Positions 44,183 through 53,131 of a stretch of DNA of 64,000 nucleotides are shown here, in pieces. Source of the DNA: UBA4736 sp002404015 (GTDB lineage Bacteria; Chloroflexota; Dormibacteria; Dormibacterales; Dormibacteraceae). Where the stretch lies: assembly GCA_036747295.1 (NCBI GenBank), contig DAIOCN010000007.1, positions 41,213 to 105,212 of the forward strand, written 5' to 3'. Below the pieces are notes generated by a model. The model was given only the letters and a program-made list of their open reading frames with translations. It did not search any database and was not told the DNA's origin. A program made the position numbers and the translations under genes. Each line of letters opens with the position of its first letter. The stretch's first letter is position 1.

Positions 44183-45663
44183 GCCAGCGGCACCGACTGC
44201 CCAGCCTGAACGTAAGCGTGCTCGTGGAGGAGGAGGCCGGCCAGCGCTGGCAGGGCGGCTACCGGACCGATCACCGGGGCCAGCGCACTCAGGGCCACGG
44301 CGGCCATGCCCAGCCAGAAGAAGCGGGCGAAGCGGCCGCGATGCATCTCGTGCGCCGCCAGCCGGGCGTGTGCGGTGGGGTGGCCGAGAGTGGCCTCACC
44401 CAGCACCATCAGTAGGTGGGTGGCGGCGGCGGCCGTCAGCAGCACCAGCAGCTCGGGGACCGCCCGTGGCTCCAGCCACGCCGCCGCCGGCAGGAGGGCG
44501 GAGACTCCGGCCAGGGCTGCCTGGACCAGCAGGTGGGGCGGCAGCAGTGGGCTCTGCCAGAGGTCGCGGGCCTTGGCCTGGGCGAACAGGTAGCCGGTGT
44601 AGACGGCGGTCGCCGCCGCCAGGGGCGCCCCGGCCAGGCCCAGCCAGCGGGCAGGCGCCGAGGTGCCGAGCAGGCCGAGCAGGAAGTGGGCGGCCAGCAC
44701 CAGTCCGTAGCCGCTGATGAAGACCGCGCCCCGGACCAACCAGCTCCGCCACTGGGGCCGGGTGAAGATGTAGACGAACCGCAGACGGTGCTCCAGGTCC
44801 CAGATGAGCACCGCGCCGGTGGCCGCCAGCAGGGCACCCGCGATCACCGGCGTGGCGAGCATCCAGAGCCGGCCGTCGGCCCTCAGCACGCCTACCAGCA
44901 CCAGCGCCAGGGCGACCAGATAGACGCCGGCCGCGATGCCCTTGGTCCAGGTGTAGAGGCTGACCCGCCAGTCCCATGGCACCAGGTGGGGGACGTCGTA
45001 GGAGAGGACGGCGGCGGCCGAGCTGTTGGCGGACCCGGGATGGCCAGAGGTGACCTGGCGGGAGACGCTCCCCTGCTCCGCCCACATGAAGAGCCCGCCC
45101 TCCGGCCGCCGGGCGGCCAGCGGGTCCAGCGTCATCTGGGTGGCGCCCAAGTAGAACACTTTGGGCTGGGTGTCCTTCTCCGGCCGGCGAACCTGCACTG
45201 GCTGCCGGTTCACAACCTGGGTGGCCCGCGAGGTCGGATCGTTGAGGTCGCCGACGAAGATGGCCTGGGTGGGGCAGACCACGACGCAGGCGGGCTCCAG
45301 GCCGGCGTCGATACGGTGCGAGCAGAAGTTGCACTTCTCGGCCGAGTGGTCGTCGGGATTGATGAAGATCGCGTCATAGGGGCAGGCGGCGATGCAGGCC
45401 TTGCAGCCGATGCAGGCGCTCTTGTCGAAGTCCACGATGCCGTCCGGCCGCCGGTACATGGCGGCCGTCGGACAGGCGGCCACGCAGGGCGCGTCCTCGC
45501 ACTGGTTGCAGCGGGTGACCTGGAAGGCGCGCCGAGCCTGTGGAAACAATCCGACGTCCACCGACTTGACGTAGGTGCGGGTGACGCCCAGTGGCACCTC
45601 GTTCTCTGATTTGCATGCGGTCGTGCAGGCGTGGCAGCCGATGCAGCGGGACTGGTCGAGCAC
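44179..45663 (-). CDS. Fused four-cluster ferredoxin (PsrB-like) and NrfD/PsrC-like membrane subunit
   Basis: Residues 1-165 hold four [4Fe-4S] motifs: CIGCHACTTACK, CNQCEDAPCVAACP, CIGCKACIAACP, and CNFC...CVVVCP. After a linker, residues 225-485 form an NrfD-type quinol-interacting membrane domain with about eight helices (WTKGIAAGVYLVALALVLVG first). The two functions are separate subunits (PsrB and PsrC) in classical sulfur reductases. The GTG start lies only 11 nt after the quinone oxidoreductase stop and leaves no room for an export signal. It would link the quinone pool to the molybdenum subunit. Confidence 0.9.
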   Translation of the reverse strand: MLDQSRCIGCHACTTACKSENEVPLGVTRTYVKSVDVGLFPQARRAFQVTRCNQCEDAPCVAACPTAAMYRRPDGIVDFDKSACIGCKACIAACPYDAIFINPDDHSAEKCNFCSHRIDAGLEPACVVVCPTQAIFVGDLNDPTSRATQVVNRQPVQVRRPEKDTQPKVFYLGATQMTLDPLAARRPEGGLFMWAEQGSVSRQVTSGHPGSANSSAAAVLSYDVPHLVPWDWRVSLYTWTKGIAAGVYLVALALVLVGVLRADGRLWMLATPVIAGALLAATGAVLIWDLEHRLRFVYIFTRPQWRSWLVRGAVFISGYGLVLAAHFLLGLLGTSAPARWLGLAGAPLAAATAVYTGYLFAQAKARDLWQSPLLPPHLLVQAALAGVSALLPAAAWLEPRAVPELLVLLTAAAATHLLMVLGEATLGHPTAHARLAAHEMHRGRFARFFWLGMAAVALSALAPVIGPVAALPALAGLLLHEHAYVQAGQSVPLA

Positions 45664-45674
45664 CTTGATCCACG

Positions 45675-46691
45675 TTATTGCGGAGGCGATGGCTGGCTCC
45701 CCGCTTCATTGACCAGAACCACCTTGCCGGTCGATCGTCGGCTCGCCACCGTCGCCAGCGCTTCCCTGGCCTCTTCAAGTGGAAAGCGGCGCGAAACAAG
45801 CGGACGAATCTTCCCGTCCGAATACAGCTCGAGGAGCTCTGCCGTGCACTCGGGTATCAGATGAGGAGAGCGCTCCGCGTAGAGACCCCAGTGCAACCCG
45901 ACGACCGAATAGTTCTTTACCAGGGCGTGGTTCGCCCGCACCTCCGGAACGCGGCCTGATGTAAATCCGACGACCACGATGCGCCCTTCGAAAGCGACGC
46001 ACTTCGTCGAGCGCTCGAAGACATCGCCGCCTACGGGATCGTAGATCACATCGGCGCCTCGTCCATCGGTGAAATCGTTCACCTCCTTGGCGAAGTCGCT
46101 CTGTGAGTAGTCGATTGCAAGTTCGGCCCCTAACTTGCGACAGAGCGCGACTTTCTCCGTCGTGCCTGCGGTGGCGACGACGCGAGCCCCGGCCGCCTTT
46201 GCGATCTGAATGGCCGCGCTACCCACACCACCAGCTCCGGCATGGACGAGCACCAACTCTCCCGGACGCAGCGAAGCTCGCCGATGGAGGCCGAACCATC
46301 CCGTCTGGTAGTTCACGAAGAACGCAGCCGCCTCATCGAAGGGCATCGCATCTGGGATTCGGACGGTGCGGCGGGGCTCAGCATTGGTCAGCTCGGTGTA
46401 GCCGCCTTGGACTAATCCGCTCTGGCCGACAACGGCCAGCACTCGGTCGCCCGGCCGAAACCCGCTATCGGCCGGCGCGGACACTACCAAACCTGCGACC
46501 TCGGCGCCTGGAATAAACGGCAGATCAGGCCTCACTTGATATGTACCTGCGAGCTGCAGGGTGTCGAAGAAGTTCACGGCGGCTGCTTTCACAGCGATGC
46601 GAACCATGCCAGGCTGGTCGGGCTGCCGCTCGATGTCCTCCAAGTCCATGGCGTCGAGGCCACCTATGCGCCGGACCACCCAGGCCCTCAT
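45675..46691 (-). CDS. Zinc-independent quinone oxidoreductase / MDR-family alcohol dehydrogenase
   Basis: This 338-residue medium-chain reductase has the GroES-like domain (AAAVNFFDTLQLAGTYQVRP) and the NADPH motif VHAGAGGVGSAAIQIAKA (about residues 147-164). Typical quinone-oxidoreductase residues such as AGTTEKVALCRKLGA follow. No structural zinc Cys cluster is visible. It may reduce an enone or quinone. Its start is 60 nt after the UxaA large gene, and it closes the minus-strand operon starting at 51,955; the gene is also 11 nt before the ferredoxin/NrfD gene, so transcription may run on. Confidence 0.88.
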   Translation of the reverse strand: MRAWVVRRIGGLDAMDLEDIERQPDQPGMVRIAVKAAAVNFFDTLQLAGTYQVRPDLPFIPGAEVAGLVVSAPADSGFRPGDRVLAVVGQSGLVQGGYTELTNAEPRRTVRIPDAMPFDEAAAFFVNYQTGWFGLHRRASLRPGELVLVHAGAGGVGSAAIQIAKAAGARVVATAGTTEKVALCRKLGAELAIDYSQSDFAKEVNDFTDGRGADVIYDPVGGDVFERSTKCVAFEGRIVVVGFTSGRVPEVRANHALVKNYSVVGLHWGLYAERSPHLIPECTAELLELYSDGKIRPLVSRRFPLEEAREALATVASRRSTGKVVLVNEAGSQPSPPQ

Positions 46692-46751
46692 TCGACGTCT
46701 CCACTCCGACTAGCAATCATCGGCTCATGATCGATCACTCTTGGCGCTCGG

Positions 46752-47900
46752 TCACAGGCTGAAACCGCATCGACTTATGGCGACGTCGCCTTCGTAGAAA
46801 GCTTCAGACCATGTTGCCCTGCCGGAAGCCACCTTCAGAACAAGTCTGTACAGCGCATTTGCCGCGTGCTCCGGCGATTCTCGGCCACGCATCAACCGGT
46901 CAAGCGACAAATCAACGTCGGTGCCGCCCCAGGTCACCGCAGGGTTCGCCGATAGGCGCACGATCGGCAGCACCGGATTGGCGGTGGGATTGCCGGAACC
47001 GGTACTGAAAACGCATATCTGCGCACCGGAGGCTGCCATCGACGTGAGGTTTTCGACCGCACCGGCAGGGGCGTCCATCAGGACGAGGCCGCTTTTCCGT
47101 GGCGCCTCCCCCAACCCCAAGACCTCCTGCACCGTGGAGTGGCCGGCCTTAGCGATCGATCCGAGCGATTTCTCCTCGATCGTCGTGATGCCACCGGCGA
47201 TGTTGTCCGGTGAAGGGTTGACCCCGCGGAGATCCACTCCCTGCTGGTTGGCATAATCCTCGTACCATCGAGCGATCTGGCGAATCCTTCGGCCGAGAGC
47301 CGGGCTGGCGGCCTGCTTGGCCAAAATATCCTCAGCGCCGATCCACTCGCTGGGCTCAGACATCACGACGGTGGCACCCGCCTGAACCAGCCGATCGGTG
47401 AGGAGTCCAACGACGGGGTTAGTCACTGCGGCTGACGTGCCATCCGAGCCTCCGCACTCCACCGCCACGTAGAGCTGTCCGAGGTCGGCTGCACGTCGCC
47501 GGCGCTGAGAGATCTCGACCAAAAGCCGGGCGGCGGAGGCGGCCCCCGCCGTCACCGCCTCCAGGGTGCTTCGGTGCTCATTAACTACGACGATCGCCGT
47601 GGGCTTGTCTGCGCGCATCCGATCACGTACTTCCTCAGCGTGTGTCCGCTCCAGGCTCACGATTACGGCGGCGCCCACATTCGGATTCGATGCCAGCCCC
47701 GCGAGAACTTGAAGGTGGCGTGCGCGGTCCTCTCCAAGCTGGGCTCGACCGTAAGGGTGCGTGATCGGAACTGCGCCTCGGACAAGGCCGCAGATTCCAC
47801 GAACGATGCCGTTCACGTTGTCCATCACTGAGACGACCAGCAGGTGATTGCGGACGCCCGGTCGACCGTCCGCCCGGTAACCGGAGAAGGCTTCAGGCAC
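46752..47900 (-). CDS. UxaA/GarD/SuyB-family dehydratase or sulfo-lyase, large subunit
   Basis: This 382-residue protein matches the C-terminal catalytic unit of altronate/galactarate dehydratases and of sulfolactate sulfo-lyase SuyB. It begins FSGYRADGRPGVRNHLLVVS and contains ECGGSDGTSAAVTNPVVG (metal/cluster Cys) and CVFSTGSGNPTANPVLPIVR. The GTG at 47900 overlaps the small-subunit stop by 8 nt; the longer open frame upstream runs through that gene. With the separate SAF subunit this has the two-gene SuyAB layout. Substrate is undetermined: a sugar acid, a sulfolactate-like acid or another hydroxy acid. Confidence 0.82.
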   Translation of the reverse strand: MPEAFSGYRADGRPGVRNHLLVVSVMDNVNGIVRGICGLVRGAVPITHPYGRAQLGEDRARHLQVLAGLASNPNVGAAVIVSLERTHAEEVRDRMRADKPTAIVVVNEHRSTLEAVTAGAASAARLLVEISQRRRRAADLGQLYVAVECGGSDGTSAAVTNPVVGLLTDRLVQAGATVVMSEPSEWIGAEDILAKQAASPALGRRIRQIARWYEDYANQQGVDLRGVNPSPDNIAGGITTIEEKSLGSIAKAGHSTVQEVLGLGEAPRKSGLVLMDAPAGAVENLTSMAASGAQICVFSTGSGNPTANPVLPIVRLSANPAVTWGGTDVDLSLDRLMRGRESPEHAANALYRLVLKVASGRATWSEAFYEGDVAISRCGFSL

Positions 47901-48174
47901 GTGGGCCTCTGTGTGATTGCAGGTTGTGCAAGTGGACGTGCTCACCGGCGCGGATCGCGACCTGGGCAAAGCCGATCACATGGCCCAGCTTGCGCACATC
48001 GCGTCCAGACTCGACATCCTGGAGCGCGACCTTGTGTCCGAACGGTATCGCGTCCCGCACCTGGATTCGCATCGCCTTGGCCCCTCGCACCTCGGCTGTC
48101 CGGCCGGCAATGAGGGGAACGAGAGCCACTGCAACGTCGTCCCCAGCGGCCAGTACCAAAGCTTGAGCGGACAT
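47893..48174 (-). CDS. SAF-domain small subunit (UxaA N-terminal/SuyA-type)
   Basis: This 93-residue protein is a single SAF domain: AMRIQVRDAIPFGHKVALQD followed by GHVIGFAQVAIRAGEHVHLH near the end, a classical UxaA/SuyA ending with paired His. It should form the active site together with the large subunit, with which it overlaps by 8 nt. It starts 2 nt after the SucD-like stop. Confidence 0.85.
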   Translation of the reverse strand: MSAQALVLAAGDDVAVALVPLIAGRTAEVRGAKAMRIQVRDAIPFGHKVALQDVESGRDVRKLGHVIGFAQVAIRAGEHVHLHNLQSHRGPRA

Positions 48175-48176
48175 TC

Positions 48177-49082
48177 CTACTCCGCCTTGAGCCCAAGACC
48201 CTGGAGGGCGGTGCGCAACTCGGCGAGCGAAGAAACAACAGCCGCCCCGGCATCCTCGAGCGCCCTGATCTTGTCGACCACACTGGCATTGCCGCCGACG
48301 CCCGCCCTCGGGGCATGCCCAAACGGAAGAGACGACGGCATCGTGTCCGCGAAGCGGCCCGCCACCAGTGCCACGACCGGGACCCGAACCCGGCCATCCT
48401 CGATCGCCCGTGCCAAGTCCAACTCCTGTTCACCCGATGGTTCACCGAACACGACGATGACATCGGTGGCCTCATCGGCCTGGACGATCTCGGACGCCTC
48501 GGTCAGGGTGGTTCCCACCAGCGGCGCGCCACCAATGTGAAGCTGGACACTCGTCCCGAGATGCCAGCTCCGGAGCAGCATGCTGATCTCGCTCGCCATG
48601 CCTCCGCTCCGGGAGACAACGGCGACTGACCCGGGGCGGAATCGCCGGTCAGGATCGGTCCCGCCGGGGCAGCCGACCCTCGACACCCCGGGTACCACGA
48701 TCCCCTGCGAATTGGGCCCGACTACTCGCGCCCCTCGGCTCTGCGCCGCGGCGATCACCCTGACAAGGCCGTGGACTGGAACGCGCTCGGCGCTCATCAC
48801 TACCAACTCGACGCCGGCTTCCACCGCTTCGAGTGCGGCTTGAGCAGCCGCCGGGGGCGGCGCGTAGATCATCGATACGCGATTGCCATGGCACGAACGC
48901 GCCTCTGCCACCGAATCGTAGACCGGGACGCCGTGCACCTGCGCGCCGGCCCGCCCTGGCGTCACGCCGGCACTTACATGGACTCCTGACTCGAGCATCC
49001 ACCGCGTTTCGATCTGACCCTGGCGCCCGGTGATGCCCTGGACCATAAGCCCGTGACTATCTGCAAGCAGTTCTCGAATCAC
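48177..49082 (-). CDS. SucD-like CoA-binding subunit of an NDP-forming acyl-CoA ligase
   Basis: This 301-residue protein has a CoA-binding Rossmann domain (GLMVQGITGRQGQIETRWML at the start) and a ligase domain with GPNSQGIVVPG, RSGGMASEIS and the phospho-His region SLPFGHAPRAGVGG. It resembles the alpha subunit of succinate or malate CoA ligases. It is 12 nt downstream of the ATP-grasp partner. Compared with SucD the sequence is divergent, so another carboxylate, such as one imported by the adjacent ABC system, is likely. Confidence 0.85.
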   Translation of the reverse strand: MIRELLADSHGLMVQGITGRQGQIETRWMLESGVHVSAGVTPGRAGAQVHGVPVYDSVAEARSCHGNRVSMIYAPPPAAAQAALEAVEAGVELVVMSAERVPVHGLVRVIAAAQSRGARVVGPNSQGIVVPGVSRVGCPGGTDPDRRFRPGSVAVVSRSGGMASEISMLLRSWHLGTSVQLHIGGAPLVGTTLTEASEIVQADEATDVIVVFGEPSGEQELDLARAIEDGRVRVPVVALVAGRFADTMPSSLPFGHAPRAGVGGNASVVDKIRALEDAGAAVVSSLAELRTALQGLGLKAE

Positions 49083-49094
49083 CAGCTGCAGCGC

Positions 49095-50288
49095 CTAGTC
49101 AACCTTGCCCATCTCCTTGAGCAGCCGGTCGCAGGCCTGCTCCAATGTGTGCTCGCGTCCCAATGCGATCAGACCGGGAACCGTGTTCAGCAATGCTCGC
49201 GCCTGCTCCTCGTTGGGACCGGCGATCCTCGCCACGATTGGCAGCTGCCTAGCATCCACCCCGGCCGCACCGATGCCGTCCACCAGACCGCGGGCGAGTT
49301 CCATTACATCTGCCAAGCTAACGACTACCGCGCCAAAGATCGCACCCTCGACGCCGGGCACGGTGAGTCCCGCCTCGACAAGCGCCTTCAACTTGTCGGC
49401 GCCGGCGCCGGGGCTATAGTCGGCATAACACGCCGGCTCGGCGCCTCGCTCACGCAGGTGATCGAAGCAGAGCAGGGCAGCTCCACCGCCGACAATCAAA
49501 AGTGCCGTGTCGCCCTGCAGTTCGAGAAACCGAACCATCGGTAGCCTCGGCTGTGCCTTATCGGCCCGCGCGACCGCCGCCTCCCGGTCGGTCTGCGGTC
49601 GGCCATAGTCGACACCCCTCTCAATCTCGGGCCACGCCGCCCGAGCCGTAGGTGTTGCGTTGTCGTCGAACTCGAGCGCGAAACCGACGGGGACGGCGCG
49701 ATGTCCATCCCACCGGATGGGATTGAACTCGATCAGGATCGCTTCACTGCGGCGGAACAAGTCCCAGGCTATGGTCCCGATCTGACGGATCTCAGATGCC
49801 AACCGCTGGTCCGAAATGCCCGCTGTTTGAAGGAGACGGTCGAAGGCCCCAGGGTTCAAGAGCTCGTCAGAGCCGGGTTCCCAAATAGGGGCAGTTCTGG
49901 CGTCGAACCCGACGCCGCCGGAATTCGAGCATCGAACCACCGCCGAACGCCGCGAATCATCGATCGAAATCGATAAGTAGTACTCCTGACCGGGCACGAA
50001 CTCCTCGACGCAGGCGGCACCCGCCGGCCCGGCCCCCGCATCAAAGTCCAGCGCCGCGCTGATCGCCTCTGACAGCTCGTCTATCGTTCTCGCGACCCGA
50101 ACTGCGCCGAGATTGCCCTTGCCTCCCACGGCGACGTCTGGCTTAACCACCCAAGGGGGCCCGAACTTCACACCGGCAACCTGTCCTGCATCGAGGCCGG
50201 CGATGCGCAAATGGCTGGGGACACGCATGCCATTGGTGGCGAGCCAGTCGAGAGCCGCGAATTCAGGCGCGCGAGCCACAGCTGCCAC
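49095..50288 (-). CDS. SucC-like ATP-grasp subunit of an NDP-forming acyl-CoA ligase
   Basis: This 397-residue protein has an ATP-grasp domain (PPWVVKPDVAVGGKGNLGAV, about residues 44-63, binding the nucleotide) and a C-terminal ligase flavodoxin-like domain with LIVGGGAALLCFDHL and VPGVEGAIFGAVVVS. It corresponds to a SucC/CitB-type beta subunit. It begins directly after the ABC permease stop and lies before the SucD-like gene, so transport and CoA activation appear to be produced together. Confidence 0.83.
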   Translation of the reverse strand: MAAVARAPEFAALDWLATNGMRVPSHLRIAGLDAGQVAGVKFGPPWVVKPDVAVGGKGNLGAVRVARTIDELSEAISAALDFDAGAGPAGAACVEEFVPGQEYYLSISIDDSRRSAVVRCSNSGGVGFDARTAPIWEPGSDELLNPGAFDRLLQTAGISDQRLASEIRQIGTIAWDLFRRSEAILIEFNPIRWDGHRAVPVGFALEFDDNATPTARAAWPEIERGVDYGRPQTDREAAVARADKAQPRLPMVRFLELQGDTALLIVGGGAALLCFDHLRERGAEPACYADYSPGAGADKLKALVEAGLTVPGVEGAIFGAVVVSLADVMELARGLVDGIGAAGVDARQLPIVARIAGPNEEQARALLNTVPGLIALGREHTLEQACDRLLKEMGKVD

Positions 50289-51146
50289 TCAACGGTTTGT
50301 AACCTGCCACCGGAGCAGTCGGGTCTCGATCGCGACCATGGCCGCATTGAGGATGGCCGCTATCGCGCCCAGGATTACGAGCACGGCGAACACGCCAGCC
50401 GTGTTGAAGGTGCCAGAGTAGTAGGTCAACTGCTGACCGAGACCCGCCCTGGCCGCGATCATCTCCCCCACAACCACGCCGAGAAGCGAGTAGACGGCAC
50501 CTAAACGGAGTCCTGCAAAGATTGCCGGCACGGCCCCCGGCAGAATGACTTTGGTGAACATCTGACGCTCCCCAGCCCCGAGGCTGCGGGCAATGATGAT
50601 GAACTCCTCCGGAACGGTCCTGACTCCCGCGCGCGTGTTGACGACAAGAATGAAGAACACAAGGCTCACGGCCAGCGCTACCTTCGACTGTTGGTCGATC
50701 CCGAACCAAAGGATGAACAGGGGAGCCAAGGCAACCCGCGGCAGTGAGTTCAAAACGTTCAGGAACGGGTCGAAGATCGCGTCTAAAGTGGCGAATCGAG
50801 CCAGCGTCAGCCCGGCCACGATCCCCGCCGCGCTACCGATCACAAAACCGTAGATCGTCTCGACGACTGTGACGACCGTATGGTTCGTGAGCTCGCCCGT
50901 CCTGATCGCGTTCGCCAGAAACTCCACAACGGCTGTGGGTTGGCTGAAGAATAGAGCCTTGGCGAGTCCGCCTCTAACAGCCGCCTCCCAGAACAGCAGT
51001 ACGACCGCCAGCAACACGAAACGGCTGATCCAGATCACCGCCAGCCGGCGGCGCTCGGCTCGCCGACTCCGATCTATGATTTCGGCGACGGCCGGATCTG
51101 GGTCGTGAGGAGTGCCCAGGCCTTGGGCCACCGCCTTGCCCGTCAT
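50289..51146 (-). CDS. ABC transporter permease (SsuC/TauC/nitrate type)
   Basis: This 285-residue inner-membrane permease has six helices and the BPD_transp_1 EAA loop EEFIIIARSLGAGERQMFTK (about residues 181-200) that contacts the ATPase. The family imports sulfonates, taurine, nitrate, hydroxymethylpyrimidine or riboflavin with an NMT1-like binding protein. It overlaps the ATPase gene by 4 nt. The matching binding lipoprotein is probably the one at 60,837. Confidence 0.9.
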   Translation of the reverse strand: MTGKAVAQGLGTPHDPDPAVAEIIDRSRRAERRRLAVIWISRFVLLAVVLLFWEAAVRGGLAKALFFSQPTAVVEFLANAIRTGELTNHTVVTVVETIYGFVIGSAAGIVAGLTLARFATLDAIFDPFLNVLNSLPRVALAPLFILWFGIDQQSKVALAVSLVFFILVVNTRAGVRTVPEEFIIIARSLGAGERQMFTKVILPGAVPAIFAGLRLGAVYSLLGVVVGEMIAARAGLGQQLTYYSGTFNTAGVFAVLVILGAIAAILNAAMVAIETRLLRWQVTNR

Positions 51147-51955
51147 AACTGAGCCCTCTTGACCTCATCCCGGAGGTCCGACCAGATCCGGCTGTGTACC
51201 TCCTGGAATTCCGGCAGAAACCTGACCTCTTCTATGTTGCGAGGGCGTTCAAGATCTACCCACGAGTCACTCTTGATGCGGCCTGGTCGCGCACTGAAGA
51301 CGATCACGCGATCGCTTAGAGCAACCGCCTCCTCCAGGTCGTGAGTCACCCAGATGACCGTCATGCCGCTCCCCTCCCAGACCTTGATGAACTCCTCCTG
51401 CACGATCAACTTGGTCTGGGCGTCAAGAGCTGCGAAGGGTTCGTCCATCAGCAGAAGGTCCGGCCGCAGCGAGAGCGTCCGGGCAAGCGCGACTCTCTGA
51501 CGCATGCCTTGGGAGAGCTGTCCGGGGTACGAGGAGCCAAACCCCGTCAGCCCGACAACGTCCAGCAGCTCATCCGCCCGAGATCGTCTCTCGCGGGCGG
51601 GGATGCCGCGCAACTCAAGTCCGAGCTCCACGTTCGCATGAGCCGAACGCCAGGGCAGCAGGCCGTCCCGAGCAAACATGTAGCCCACGTCGCGTCGGGG
51701 GCGGGTGACCGTGCTGCCATCCCTGACCACCCGGCCCAGAGTCGGAGCTACGAGGCCGGCGATCATGTTCAGCACGGTCGTCTTGCCACAGCCGCTCGGG
51801 CCAACCAGGGAAACGAATTGGCCACGCGGGACGTCGAAGCTCACGTGGTCTGCCACGAGCAGCGGTTCGCCGTGCCGCCGAACGAAGTAGTGGCAGACAT
51901 CCTCCACTCGCACCGCGACGGCATCTGGGTGCGGAGCGTGTTCAGGCGTCGTCAT
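51143..51955 (-). CDS. ABC transporter ATP-binding protein (SsuB/TauB/NrtD type)
   Basis: This 270-residue ATPase has Walker A GPSGCGKTTVLNMIAG, signature LSQGMRQRVALARTL, Walker B LLLMDEPFAALDAQT and the His loop WVTHDLEEAVALSDRV, typical of sulfonate/nitrate importers. It is the first gene of the minus-strand operon. The 257-nt region in front of it also serves the divergent MaoC gene and contains a LysR-type dyad. Confidence 0.92.
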   Translation of the reverse strand: MTTPEHAPHPDAVAVRVEDVCHYFVRRHGEPLLVADHVSFDVPRGQFVSLVGPSGCGKTTVLNMIAGLVAPTLGRVVRDGSTVTRPRRDVGYMFARDGLLPWRSAHANVELGLELRGIPARERRSRADELLDVVGLTGFGSSYPGQLSQGMRQRVALARTLSLRPDLLLMDEPFAALDAQTKLIVQEEFIKVWEGSGMTVIWVTHDLEEAVALSDRVIVFSARPGRIKSDSWVDLERPRNIEEVRFLPEFQEVHSRIWSDLRDEVKRAQL

Positions 51956-52061
51956 TGGCCCACCGCCGTCGGGCCCGCCGATGGCTGACGCATTGGCGTG
52001 CCATTGCTGGCGAGTCTAGGGACCACGGCAGCCCCGATCAACTCGCATCCCCATATGGACC

Positions 52062-52078
52062 GATAGGCAGCGCCTATC
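52062..52078. promoter_or_regulatory. Perfect GATAGGC-N3-GCCTATC dyad, candidate LysR operator
   Basis: The 7-bp perfect inverted repeat has a T-N11-A core, as LysR sites do. It lies between the divergent ABC and MaoC operons, and a near-identical dyad stands before lysR at 58,556. ATAGGTG half-site-like copies follow at about 52090 and 52111. Confidence 0.5.
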
Positions 52079-52227
52079 TGCCGGCCGGCTATAGGTGTAG
52101 GCGATCAGCGCATAGGTGCACCATCGTTGGGGCTACGTGGGGTTCCGTGACCGGTTGACAGGCTCGTCCCCATAACTAAGCCTATTGATCGCATGGTCGG
52201 TTCTGAGGAGGTATGGAGGACTTCGCC

Positions 52228-53121
52228 GTGACCGAATCGTGGGCGGGAATCACCATCTGTCAGCTCGATCCATACGAATTCACCGTTGACGGGCCCATGA
52301 ACGAGCAATATCTCGATTCCATGGAGGCCTATCACCCGCGATACGCGGCCGGTAGGTCCGGCCAGGCCGCGATCGTCCATCCCGGGCTGCTTCTGAATCG
52401 AAGCAACGATACCCGAAGCCCTTCCTACAGGATTCCCAGCCGCGAGGCGGGGATACACGCCAAGGACGAGGCGTACTTCCTGGGGCTGGTCTACGTGGGC
52501 GAGCCAATGCGCACCACATGGGAGTACACGGACCGCTACGAGCGCCGGGGGCGCCCTTATTTGGTAATCGAATGCTCGATTCGACATCTCGATGGCCGGC
52601 CGATCCTGCGACGTCGCTTGGTCCGGACAATAACAACGGATTCGGCACCCATCGTCGCCAAGCGTGAGCCCACCGCCTTGGAGGGAACGGTTGCCGCACG
52701 GGAGGCTGGCCCACCTAGCTCAGCCAGCGCCGATCCCGATATCGGTCGCCGCCTGTACGGTCGGCTCAAGACGATGACACTGGATCGCATGCGTATGTTC
52801 TCGGGGCCCAACAGGAACATCCACACCGATGAAGTCGCCGCCACCGCGGCCGGCCTGCCCAAGCCGATCGTTTCCGCCACCCAGAGCATGGGGCACATCT
52901 GCGAGCTGATGGTTGACTATTTTGGAGATCAGTGGCTGGCGTCGGGCACCCTCAAGGCCACCTTTGTTCGGCCCATCGTCATGGACGACGTCGTCGGGTA
53001 CGAGGGGCGTATAACAGCTAAGACTCCCTCGGAATCGGGGACTGGCTACGAGGTCAGCGTCACTGGCGCCAACCAACTCGGCCAGCCTGTGACAGTCGCA
53101 ACTGCGTCCGCAGTCCACTAA
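52228..53121 (+). CDS. MaoC/FAS1-like (double hotdog) dehydratase
   Basis: This roughly 297-residue enzyme has an N-terminal FAS1-like dehydratase hotdog and a C-terminal MaoC hotdog; the hydratase residues lie in FSGPNRNIHTDEVAATAAGL (the conserved Asn/Asp-His segment, with HTDE here). It resembles mesaconyl-C4-CoA hydratase-type proteins that hydrate unsaturated acyl-CoAs. An ATG at 52213 has its AGGAGGT only 2 nt upstream, whereas GTG 52228 has GGAGG at a normal distance, so the GTG is preferred. It is the first gene of a four-gene plus-strand operon. Confidence 0.82.
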   Translation: MTESWAGITICQLDPYEFTVDGPMNEQYLDSMEAYHPRYAAGRSGQAAIVHPGLLLNRSNDTRSPSYRIPSREAGIHAKDEAYFLGLVYVGEPMRTTWEYTDRYERRGRPYLVIECSIRHLDGRPILRRRLVRTITTDSAPIVAKREPTALEGTVAAREAGPPSSASADPDIGRRLYGRLKTMTLDRMRMFSGPNRNIHTDEVAATAAGLPKPIVSATQSMGHICELMVDYFGDQWLASGTLKATFVRPIVMDDVVGYEGRITAKTPSESGTGYEVSVTGANQLGQPVTVATASAVH

Positions 53122-53131
53122 GGGGCAAAAG

